NCBI RefSeq assembly: GCF_900199455.1
Contig: NZ_FZQR01000002.1
Coordinates: 124,001 to 188,000 of the forward strand
Direction of reading: 5' to 3'
Origin: Mesorhizobium carmichaelinearum
GTDB taxonomy: Bacteria > Pseudomonadota > Alphaproteobacteria > Rhizobiales > Rhizobiaceae
DNA: 64,000 nt
Position 1 is the stretch's first letter, and every line of letters begins with the position of its first letter. The notes beneath the pieces were generated by a model. The model did no database searches. It had not been told where the DNA came from and saw only the letters and a list, made by a program, of their open reading frames with translations. Made by a program: the position numbers and the translations under genes. Shown piece after piece: positions 29,798 through 36,732 of this stretch.

Positions 29798-30802
29798 ATG
29801 AAGCTTTCCGTCGTCAGCACGCTCTACAAGTCAGAGTCCCATATCGCCGAGTTTTGCGACCGGATCTCTGCCGTGGCGAACCGCCTGGTCGGGGATGAAT
29901 TCGAGATCATCCTCGTCAATGACGGCTCTCCCGATGGCAGCCTGGATCTGGCCGTCGCGCGCAGCGCGGTTGACCGGCATGTGACCGTCATCGACCTGTC
30001 GCGGAACTTCGGCCACCACAAGGCGATCATGACCGGGTTGGCTCATGCCGAGGGCGATCGGGTGTTCCTCATCGACAGCGATCTCGAGGAAGAGCCCGAG
30101 TGGCTGCTGCCCTTTGCCGACCAGATGTCGGAGCACAAGCTCGATGTGGTCTATGGCGTGCAGGGGTCTCGCCGTGGCGGCACCTTCGAACGATGGACCG
30201 GCGCGATATTCTTCTCAATCAATGACTGGCTGAGCGACTTCCATCTGCCGCGCAATCTGGTGATCGCGCGGCTCATGACTCGCGCCTATGTCGCCGCGCT
30301 CGTGAGCCATCAGGATCATGAGTTTATCATCGCTCATCTGTTTCAGCTGACTGGTTTCCGGCAGGATTCACAACTCGTCGTCAAGCACGCTTTGTCGCCC
30401 ACGACCTATTCGATCAGTCGCCGCATTCAAATGGCGGTGCGCTATCTTATGACGACATCGACCAAAATTCTTTATCTGATACTGTATTTTGGTCTTACAA
30501 TTTCAATTTTGTCGGTATTGACGATGGCGTTTTATCTCATGAGATATGCCGTCTACGGCGTAGGTGTTACCGGATTTACCTCCATAATAATTTCCATATG
30601 GTTCTTTGGCGGCATGACGATGCTCGTCCTTGGTCTTCTTAGTGTTTACATCGCCAACATATTGTCCGAAACCAAACGTCGTCCCTACACGATAATTCGG
30701 GATATTCATCGTGGTGCTGCGACGGGCATCGAGGGGCAAGCCGATGGTGTTGCCGCCGCTGAAGATCGGTCATCCCTTGGGCCGGAGAGGGTTCGCGACT
30801 AG
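29798..30802 (+). CDS. Glycosyltransferase family 2, DPM1/GtrB-like membrane protein
   Basis: 334 residues from ATG 29798. The GT-A start SVVSTLYKSESHIAEF, EIILVNDGSPDGS and the metal motif FLIDSDLEEEPEW identify a GT2. Two C-terminal membrane helices (about residues 225-255 and 262-290) are the GtrB/ArnC arrangement, which loads a sugar onto polyprenyl phosphate. The C-terminal part (30.47-30.66 kb) is distinctly AT-rich compared with its surroundings, a hint of different origin. It ends 33 bp inside the opposite-strand methyltransferase gene. Confidence 0.87.
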   Translation: MKLSVVSTLYKSESHIAEFCDRISAVANRLVGDEFEIILVNDGSPDGSLDLAVARSAVDRHVTVIDLSRNFGHHKAIMTGLAHAEGDRVFLIDSDLEEEPEWLLPFADQMSEHKLDVVYGVQGSRRGGTFERWTGAIFFSINDWLSDFHLPRNLVIARLMTRAYVAALVSHQDHEFIIAHLFQLTGFRQDSQLVVKHALSPTTYSISRRIQMAVRYLMTTSTKILYLILYFGLTISILSVLTMAFYLMRYAVYGVGVTGFTSIIISIWFFGGMTMLVLGLLSVYIANILSETKRRPYTIIRDIHRGAATGIEGQADGVAAAEDRSSLGPERVRD

Positions 30803-31795
30803 CTGGTCGGCGGCGCCATCGCACGGGGCATTCTGCACGGCTCTGCCAAGCGTTTTTTCCAGCCAGGCGACCACGGATATCCCTTCAGTCGCCGCCGCAT
30901 CCAGCACTTGGTCGCGCAATTGGGGGGCAACACCCTCCAGTTTGCCGAAATAGCGGGTCCGGTGCGATCCGCCCCGTCGCCCGGGGAATGTGACGTCGAG
31001 ATCGAGCGGTGGCTCTCCCTGGCCCTTCACGAAGCTGATCAGATAGAAGGACCCACCGAGAATCCACCGGCAGGTGACCTCTCGCGCGGCGGCCGGAATG
31101 CATTCCAGCGGCGCGCGATGACGAAACAGGGGATTGGAGTTTTCCAGGATCCTGGCGAATTCGCTGTTTGCCAACCAGGGCGCAATTCCTTCGTCGCCGA
31201 CCACGACCCGCCCGTTCGGCCTCACGACGCGGGTGATTTCCGCCAAAGCTTGCTTGTGGTCGGGGAACAGGTTGAAGCCGCCGAAATGAAAGGCAGCATC
31301 GAAAAACCCGTCCGCGAAAGGCAGGCGCATCACATCGGCGCAGAACAACTGCAGGCGTGAGGTGTCCTTCCCCGCACGGCGCAGGCGATCGCGGCCCGTC
31401 AGCAGCATTTCGAGGGACAGGTCGCCAGCAAATACGTCAACGGGCATATCGAGCAGATGGATGGTGTCGCGGCAGGTCCCGCAACCGATCTCCAGCACTC
31501 TGCTGTCCGGTCGAAGCTCGAGTTGAGCAAACATGTCCCTGCGCGTTTGCTCCTCGTCCGCAAGCAGGGTGGCAAACATTGCCGCGATGCCGCGATCATA
31601 TTCGCTTGCCCGGTCGCGGTAATAGGCCTGGCTCTCGGAGGAGGCCTGCACCTGGCCGGAGCGGATGAGCAGTTGCGGGATGCCGTCGATCAGGGGATAG
31701 CGCTCATCCGGCCCGCCCAGCAACGCGGAGCCGTCCGGCGCCTCTGTCAGAGGCTGCCTTGTCGAGGGGGAAACAAAGCTCAATGCCCGTATCAT
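30770..31795 (-). CDS. Class I SAM-dependent methyltransferase with Trm112-like N-terminus
   Basis: 341 residues from ATG 31795; longer in-frame starts exist up to 31900 but would run into the facing gene. The N-terminal 45 residues (LSFVSPSTRQPL to YPLIDGIPQLL) look like a Trm112-type domain that has lost its cysteines. The methyltransferase fold follows with VLEIGCGTCRDTIHL and LRLPF-like ADVMRLPFADGFFDAAFHFGG. The last 60 residues include a basic segment. Probably modifies a sugar or glycan. Its tail overlaps the GT2 gene on the other strand. Confidence 0.78.
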   Translation of the reverse strand: MIRALSFVSPSTRQPLTEAPDGSALLGGPDERYPLIDGIPQLLIRSGQVQASSESQAYYRDRASEYDRGIAAMFATLLADEEQTRRDMFAQLELRPDSRVLEIGCGTCRDTIHLLDMPVDVFAGDLSLEMLLTGRDRLRRAGKDTSRLQLFCADVMRLPFADGFFDAAFHFGGFNLFPDHKQALAEITRVVRPNGRVVVGDEGIAPWLANSEFARILENSNPLFRHRAPLECIPAAAREVTCRWILGGSFYLISFVKGQGEPPLDLDVTFPGRRGGSHRTRYFGKLEGVAPQLRDQVLDAAATEGISVVAWLEKTLGRAVQNAPCDGAADQLVANPLRPKG

Positions 31796-31856
31796 TCGCG
31801 GCTCTGTCCACTTACTATCGGTCACGATATACGATTCTCCGCGCCACAACCCACCG

Positions 31857-32522
31857 ATGGTTATGCCCATGACGTCTATTGGCGCCCCGGCAACGGACAA
31901 AAGCGGGGCAATGCTGCTTGAAGTCGCCCGCTACTATGGCGACAAGGTGCAGGCGCACGGCGCCAGCCCCAAGGGTGTGGACTGGAATACGGAAGAAGGC
32001 CAGATCCTTCGCTTCAGACAATTGGCATCGTTGATCGATCTGCCGGGCGACTTCACGGTGAACGATCTAGGGTGCGGCTACGGTGCTTTGCTGCCGTTCC
32101 TCGCAGATCGCTTTCCCGGCGTACGATACTATGGCTGCGATGTGGCTGCAGAGATGATCGAAGCGGCAACCACACTTTTTGGTGATCATCCACAAGCGCA
32201 GTTTGCCGTCGAATCTGTGCCGGCGCAGGTTGCCGATTTCGGCTTCGCGAGCGGTATCTTCAACGTCAGGCTGACACGCCCGGACGATGAATGGGCGGCT
32301 TATCTGGAGGCAACGCTGGATGTCCTCCATGCCACCAGCCGACGCGGCTTCGCCTTCAATTGCCTTACCTCCTATTCGGATCCGGACAAGAGAAGAGCCG
32401 ATCTCTTCTATGCCGATCCAACGCAGCTTTTCGACATCTGCAAGAAAAAATATGCGCAGCGCGTGGCACTGCTGCACGACTATGGTCTCTATGAATTCAC
32501 CATCCTGGTCAGGAAGTCATGA
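31857..32522 (+). CDS. Class I SAM-dependent methyltransferase
   Basis: 221 residues, start at 31857 with further ATG codons at 31863 and 31869 as alternatives. The SAM-binding loop is NDLGCGYGALLPFL, with YYGCDVAAEMIEAA as the acidic strand. The N-terminal block YYGDKVQAHGASPKGVDWN is shared by a small family found in polysaccharide loci. It overlaps the acyltransferase gene by four bases (ATGA), so the two are coupled. Substrate unknown. Confidence 0.8.
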   Translation: MVMPMTSIGAPATDKSGAMLLEVARYYGDKVQAHGASPKGVDWNTEEGQILRFRQLASLIDLPGDFTVNDLGCGYGALLPFLADRFPGVRYYGCDVAAEMIEAATTLFGDHPQAQFAVESVPAQVADFGFASGIFNVRLTRPDDEWAAYLEATLDVLHATSRRGFAFNCLTSYSDPDKRRADLFYADPTQLFDICKKKYAQRVALLHDYGLYEFTILVRKS

Positions 32523-33184
32523 AGCGGCGCATCGTCATATTCGGAGCCGGCGATATCGCTGAACTCGCTCACTACTATTTCACGCACGATTCCTCCTACG
32601 ATGTCGCCGCCTTCACCGTGGACAGTGCATTCCTGACCCAGGACCGGCTGGCGGGCCTTCCTGTCGTGCCCTTCGAGGCTTTGACCCGGGACTATCCGCC
32701 GAGCAGCCATAGTGTGTTCGTGGCGCTCAGCTACAGCAGATTGAACGAGGTTCGCCGGGAAAAATATCTGGCGCTCAAAGCGTTGGGCTACGATTTCGTG
32801 AGCTACATCAGTTCCAGGGCAACCATCCTCAACGACGGCAAAATCGGCGAAAACTGCTTCATTCTCGAGCACAACGTCGTCCAGCCTTTCGCATCGATCG
32901 GCAACAATGTGACGCTGTGGAGCGGCAATCACATCGGGCACCACTCGCGCATTGCCGATCATTGCTTTCTCGCCTCGCATATCGTGGTCTCAGGCGGGGT
33001 CGATATCGGCGAGGCCTGCTTCCTTGGTGTCAACGCGACGCTACGCGATCATATCCGTGTGGGCGAGAGGTGCGTGATCGGCGCGGGAGCGCTAATTCTG
33101 GCGGATGCGGCGCCCGACGGCGTCTATCTCGGCAACGCGACGGAGCGGTCGAAAGTGCCGAGTTCACGGTTGAGAAAGATATGA
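32519..33184 (+). CDS. NeuD-like sugar acyltransferase (left-handed beta-helix)
   Basis: 221 residues. An N-terminal Rossmann-like PglD/NeuD domain (RIVIFGAGDIAELAHYYF) is followed by hexapeptide repeats from about residue 95 (ILNDGKIGENCFI, GNNVTLWSGNHIGHHSRIADHCFLASHIVVSGG). The catalytic His is in the NHIGHH region. It would transfer an acyl group to an amino sugar, fitting the aminotransferase upstream. It overlaps both neighbours by four bases, and its final codons were duplicated downstream (34108-34151). Confidence 0.85.
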   Translation: MKRRIVIFGAGDIAELAHYYFTHDSSYDVAAFTVDSAFLTQDRLAGLPVVPFEALTRDYPPSSHSVFVALSYSRLNEVRREKYLALKALGYDFVSYISSRATILNDGKIGENCFILEHNVVQPFASIGNNVTLWSGNHIGHHSRIADHCFLASHIVVSGGVDIGEACFLGVNATLRDHIRVGERCVIGAGALILADAAPDGVYLGNATERSKVPSSRLRKI

Positions 33185-34107
33185 CGCGATTACGTTTCAG
33201 GCGCGTCGGCTTGGCATGCCGGCCGGGCGGCTCGCCCTGGGAGCGGTCGCATTGCCAGAACCCCTTTGTCCAAAGGCTGGGCCACGAAAGATACCGCATT
33301 CATTTTGCAAGTCGCGATGACAGCAATCGCTCGCGAGGCGGCTGGGCCGAGGTCACCGCGACTGCCGACGGATTGACCCAGACCGCCCGCTCGGAGCGCC
33401 CATCGCTGGATATTGGCCAGCCGGGGACATTCGATGATTCCGGTGCGATGCCAGGCTGCCTCGTCGATCACGAAGGCCGCTTGTTGCTCTACTATACCGG
33501 CTGGTCGCTCACCCGCACGGTGCCATTCACCTTCGCCATCGGGATCGCGGAATCACGTGACGGAGGCCGTCATTTCGATCGCCTGTCCGAAGCGCCGGTC
33601 CTCGGTCGCAACCATTACGATCCTCTGCTTGCCGGCGCGCCCTGGGTGCTCGTTGAAGATGGCAATTTCCGCATGTGGTATGTGTCGGGACTGCGATGGG
33701 AGGTCGACCCAGAAGGGAAGAATGCTCCGATCCACTACTACACCGTCAAACACGCGACGAGCCGCGACGGCATGAATTGGGCGACCAACGAGCACGTCTG
33801 CCTGCCCTTCCATGAGGGAGAGCACGCCATCGCCCGACCGGTCGTCCAGAGGACGGATGCCGGCTACGAAATGCTCTATTGTGCAAGGCGTTTAGGCGAA
33901 ACGTACCGCGTGTACCGCGCCACATCCGTCGACGGGATTCACTGGGAGCGCGACAGGATGCCACTGCTCGACACCAGCGCCAGCGGATGGGATTGCGAAA
34001 TGGTCTGCTATGCCAGCCTGCTGCACACTGCCGGGGCCAGCTTCCTGCTTTACAATGGCAATGGTTATGGCAGGGATGGGGTCGGCGCCGCCATCCTGGA
34101 ACCATGA
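33181..34107 (+). CDS. Five-bladed beta-propeller protein A (GH43/GH130-like fold)
   Basis: 308 residues from ATG 33181, overlapping the acyltransferase stop (ATGA). The repeated motifs MWYVSGLRW, SRDGMNW, SVDGIHWERD and the end LLYNGNGYGRDG are those of five-bladed propeller glycoside hydrolases and phosphorylases. TFDDSGA near residue 80 is probably in the active centre. It has no signal peptide, so it should act in the cytoplasm, on a nucleotide sugar, glycan or lipid-linked sugar. The specific reaction is unknown. It is a paralogue of the next gene. Confidence 0.75.
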   Translation: MTRLRFRRVGLACRPGGSPWERSHCQNPFVQRLGHERYRIHFASRDDSNRSRGGWAEVTATADGLTQTARSERPSLDIGQPGTFDDSGAMPGCLVDHEGRLLLYYTGWSLTRTVPFTFAIGIAESRDGGRHFDRLSEAPVLGRNHYDPLLAGAPWVLVEDGNFRMWYVSGLRWEVDPEGKNAPIHYYTVKHATSRDGMNWATNEHVCLPFHEGEHAIARPVVQRTDAGYEMLYCARRLGETYRVYRATSVDGIHWERDRMPLLDTSASGWDCEMVCYASLLHTAGASFLLYNGNGYGRDGVGAAILEP

Positions 34108-34151
34108 CGAAGCGGTCGACAGCGCCGAGTTCGCGGCTCAGAGGGATATGA
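34108..34151 (+). pseudogene. Relic of the acyltransferase 3' end (tandem-duplication scar)
   Basis: These 44 bp match the last 44 bp of the acyltransferase gene (33141-33184) at 36 of 44 positions, and end in the same ATATGA. In frame they read KRSTAPSSRLRGI-stop against ERSKVPSSRLRKI-stop. It shows that propeller B arose by duplication of a unit that included the upstream gene tail. Confidence 0.85.
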
Positions 34152-34154
34152 CCG

Positions 34155-35057
34155 GTGCGATGGGAGAAGCTCGGCCGGCTGTTTTGTCCGACCGGTGATA
34201 TCGCGTGGATGCGCTCGCACGCCACCATGCCGATCGCCGAGCACGTATCGGGCGATCTGTTCAGGATTTATTTCGGCTCTCGGGATGCATCGCAACGCTC
34301 GCATACTGGCTATGTCATCGTTGACCTGTCGTCGCCGGCGCGCATCCACGAGGTCGCTCAGTCGCCTGTTCTGGTGCCGGGCAATCTCGGCGAATTCGAT
34401 GACAGCGGCGCCCTGGCGAGCTGGCTCACGGTCGCGGGTCCGACGCGGTATCTCTACTATGTCGGCTGGAACCTGGGCGTGACCGTTCCCTTCCGCAATG
34501 CCATCGGCCTCGCCACAGCGCCGGCCGACGGTTCGTTTTCACGTTTCGCCGCGGGTCCGCTGCTTGATCGCACGATGACTGAGCCGCATTTTGTCGGCAG
34601 TTGCTGCGTGCTGCGTGAGGCCGGCCTCTGGCATATGTGGTACACGTCCTGCCTCGATTGGCGCCCATCAGCGAACGGCCCGATCCACCGCTACCACATC
34701 AAATATGCGCGTTCCGACGATGGCATCGATTGGCACCGTGACGGACGGGTCGCCATCGATTTCGCGAGCGAACAGGAATATGCGATATCTCGCCCCGCGG
34801 TTGTGAGAGACGGCGACCTATGGCGCATGTGGTATGCCTATCGCGGCGAGAGCTATCGCATCGGCTACGCCGAGTCCGCCGACGGCCTGAACTGGACCCG
34901 GCTCGACCACGCTGCGGGCATCGTACGCTCGGAGTCGGGTTGGGATTCGGAAATGATCGAGTATCCGTTTGTGTTCGATCATGGAGGACAGCGCTATATG
35001 CTTTACAACGGCAATGGCTACGGGAAGAGCGGCTTCGGCCTGGCCGCGCTCGTCTAG
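34155..35057 (+). CDS. Five-bladed beta-propeller protein B, paralogue of A
   Basis: 300 residues from GTG 34155. The ATG at 34148 that matches the start of copy A is in another frame, so the start has moved by a small indel. Shared blocks with A are RSHA, RIYFGSRD, EFDDSGA, YYVGW, TVPF, MWYTSC, PIHRYH, SRPAVV, SGWDSEM and MLYNGNGYG. The two proteins have diverged widely outside these blocks, so the duplication is old or selection differs. Cytoplasmic; reaction unknown, as for A. It ends 16 bp before the next methyltransferase gene. Confidence 0.75.
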   Translation: MRWEKLGRLFCPTGDIAWMRSHATMPIAEHVSGDLFRIYFGSRDASQRSHTGYVIVDLSSPARIHEVAQSPVLVPGNLGEFDDSGALASWLTVAGPTRYLYYVGWNLGVTVPFRNAIGLATAPADGSFSRFAAGPLLDRTMTEPHFVGSCCVLREAGLWHMWYTSCLDWRPSANGPIHRYHIKYARSDDGIDWHRDGRVAIDFASEQEYAISRPAVVRDGDLWRMWYAYRGESYRIGYAESADGLNWTRLDHAAGIVRSESGWDSEMIEYPFVFDHGGQRYMLYNGNGYGKSGFGLAALV

Positions 35058-35073
35058 CAAGGCTTGAGCCGAC

Positions 35074-35940
35074 ATGATCGTTTGCCCGCGCTGCAGTCTA
35101 AAACATGCGGTCCAGGACGAGATCTGCCCGGGCTGCGGCTTCGTTCCGGCGAGCCGGAACGGCTTCCCCGCATGGGCACCCGAAATGGCAAACGAAGGCG
35201 GGGGGTTCCACGAGACCTTCTTTGCCGAACTCGCCCGGCGCGAGGCCGGGAATTTCTGGTTCGAGGCGCGCAATGTCATCATCGTTCGCACGCTGCGGCG
35301 GTTCTTTCCACAATTGCGGTCGTTCCTCGAGATCGGCTGTGGCACGGGCTTTGTCCTGAGCGGCATCGCCCACGCCTTTCCCGAGGTCCGGCTTGTCGGG
35401 ACCGAAATCTTCATTGCAGGGCTGCCCTTTGCCGCCGCCCGCGTGCCGTCGGCAAGCTTTGCGCAGATGGACGCAAGACGATTGCCCTATGCCGCGGAAT
35501 TCGACGTGGTGGGGGCGTTCGACGTGATCGAGCACATCGAGGAAGATGTCGACGTGCTGGGGAATCTGAAACGCGCGGTGAAGCCCGGAGGGGGCGTGAT
35601 CATTTCCGTGCCGCAGCACAAATGGCTTTGGAGCGACATCGACAAACAGTCGTTTCATTTCCGGCGCTATGAAAAACGGGAGCTGCATGAAAGGATCGAA
35701 GGCGTGGGGCTCGAGATCGTCTACAGCACATCGTTCGTGTCGCTTCTGTTGCCGCTGATGTTCCTGTCACGGCGGCGCAAGAGCAAGAGCCCCGAGTTGG
35801 ACGCCGGCAGGGAATTGCGCCTTGGGCGAGCCACAAATGCCTCTTTGCGGGCGGTGATGGGGATCGAAAGCCTGATCCTGGCGACGGGCATCACCCTTCC
35901 TGTCGGCGGCTCCCGGCTGGTGGTGGCGAAGCGTCCGTAG
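35074..35940 (+). CDS. Class I SAM-dependent methyltransferase with N-terminal zinc ribbon
   Basis: 288 residues. Two CxxC pairs at the N-terminus (CPRC at 4-7, CPGC at 18-21) suggest a small zinc ribbon. The methyltransferase domain has FLEIGCGTGFVLSGI and FDVIEHIEEDVDVL, then GGGVIISVPQHKWLW. A hydrophobic segment VSLLLPLMFL near residue 225 may touch the membrane. Such proteins are frequent in LPS and exopolysaccharide clusters. It ends the plus-strand gene run that began at 31857. Confidence 0.83.
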   Translation: MIVCPRCSLKHAVQDEICPGCGFVPASRNGFPAWAPEMANEGGGFHETFFAELARREAGNFWFEARNVIIVRTLRRFFPQLRSFLEIGCGTGFVLSGIAHAFPEVRLVGTEIFIAGLPFAAARVPSASFAQMDARRLPYAAEFDVVGAFDVIEHIEEDVDVLGNLKRAVKPGGGVIISVPQHKWLWSDIDKQSFHFRRYEKRELHERIEGVGLEIVYSTSFVSLLLPLMFLSRRRKSKSPELDAGRELRLGRATNASLRAVMGIESLILATGITLPVGGSRLVVAKRP

Positions 35941-35983
35941 CAGGTTGCGCTCGTCGCGAAAGCAGCCTTGCGAGCGCGCAGCC

Positions 35984-36409
35984 CTAAGGCAACCGGGTCG
36001 CCGCCAGCACCACACCGAGGACGATCAAGCCATTGCCCGCGAGGGACTGCCAGCTGAACCGTTCGTGCAGGAACACGATCGAACCGGCGAAAATCAGGGG
36101 ATAGGACAGGGCTGCAAACGGGAAGGCCACCGATAGCGGAATTCTCGATATCCCTGCGTACCAGAAGAGACTGGAGGCCACGAGGCCAAGGCCTCCTATC
36201 CAAACCTGCCAGTCGGCGAGCAAACCAAGCAGATAGGGCCAGCCCGCCTCGAAGCTGAACGGCACCGTGCCATGTTCGGTCAGGCGCGACTTGATGATGA
36301 TTTGGGCCATGGTGAGCAAAGATACGGCCGCAACAATGAGGGCAATGCCGGTGGCACGGTTATCCAGTTTGCTTCTCCATTTTGCTCGAATCGGCCGGCG
36401 CTTTGACAT
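35984..36409 (-). CDS. Small EamA-family membrane protein (ArnE/ArnF-like)
   Basis: 141 residues from ATG 36409. It has four hydrophobic helices, including TGIALIVAAVSLLTMAQIII and WIGGLGLVASSLFWYAGI, with LSVAFPFAALSYPLIFAGS. This half-size four-helix EamA/SMR arrangement is that of ArnE and ArnF, which flip aminoarabinosyl-lipid. Together with the GtrB-like GT2 and the aminotransferase, it could flip a polyprenyl-linked amino sugar. That role is inferred. Confidence 0.75.
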   Translation of the reverse strand: MSKRRPIRAKWRSKLDNRATGIALIVAAVSLLTMAQIIIKSRLTEHGTVPFSFEAGWPYLLGLLADWQVWIGGLGLVASSLFWYAGISRIPLSVAFPFAALSYPLIFAGSIVFLHERFSWQSLAGNGLIVLGVVLAATRLP

Positions 36410-36732
36410 TGGACTGTAGCATGCCAGCTGTCCATTTTGGGCTGGGTTGCGGCCGCAGGCGCGAAGCACCATCCCGGCAGTCTCTCCGTCCAGCAAGACC
36501 GTTGATACCGGCTTCTATTGTCTTGTGCAGGTTGACAAAGGCAAAGCCAAACGGTCCATCTAGGCTAGTTGTCGTGCCCGGCCCTGGTTTCGAGCGGCGT
36601 GCATGGCTTCGAGCAATTCCAGGAAAAAGCGTGTAGCGGTTTTCCCATAGGAGTTGTGTCAAAACAAAGAGTTAGAGCGGCTCGCCGTTTCCGTGAAACG
36701 GTGAACTGCTCTAGGGGGAGCCCAACCGAACC
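36410..36732. other. Intergenic region upstream of the large membrane protein
   Basis: 323 bp. The right third is the inverted copy of the palindromic repeat (36611-36713). The remainder (36410-36610) should contain the outward promoters; no gene is supported there. Confidence 0.45.
36611..36713. repeat. Palindromic intergenic repeat, copy 2 (inverted relative to copy 1)
   Basis: Read on the minus strand it gives the same element as copy 1: hairpin, CTCTTTGTTTTGACACAACT, GGAAAACCGC, and TCCTGGAATTGCT. The hairpin (36673-36713) has 16 regular pairs, two G-U pairs and one mismatch, so it is more decayed than copy 1. It ends 19 bp before the ATG of the next gene. Confidence 0.83.

Noticed and set aside
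28369..29820. Upstream extension of the aminotransferase to 29820
   Set aside because: The extra 91 residues show no family similarity and would cover the divergent promoter and the start of the GT2 gene.
35947..35977. GCGCTCG...CGAGCGC stem as a terminator after the zinc-ribbon methyltransferase
   Set aside because: Seven pairs with a 17-base loop and no U-run; too weak to call.
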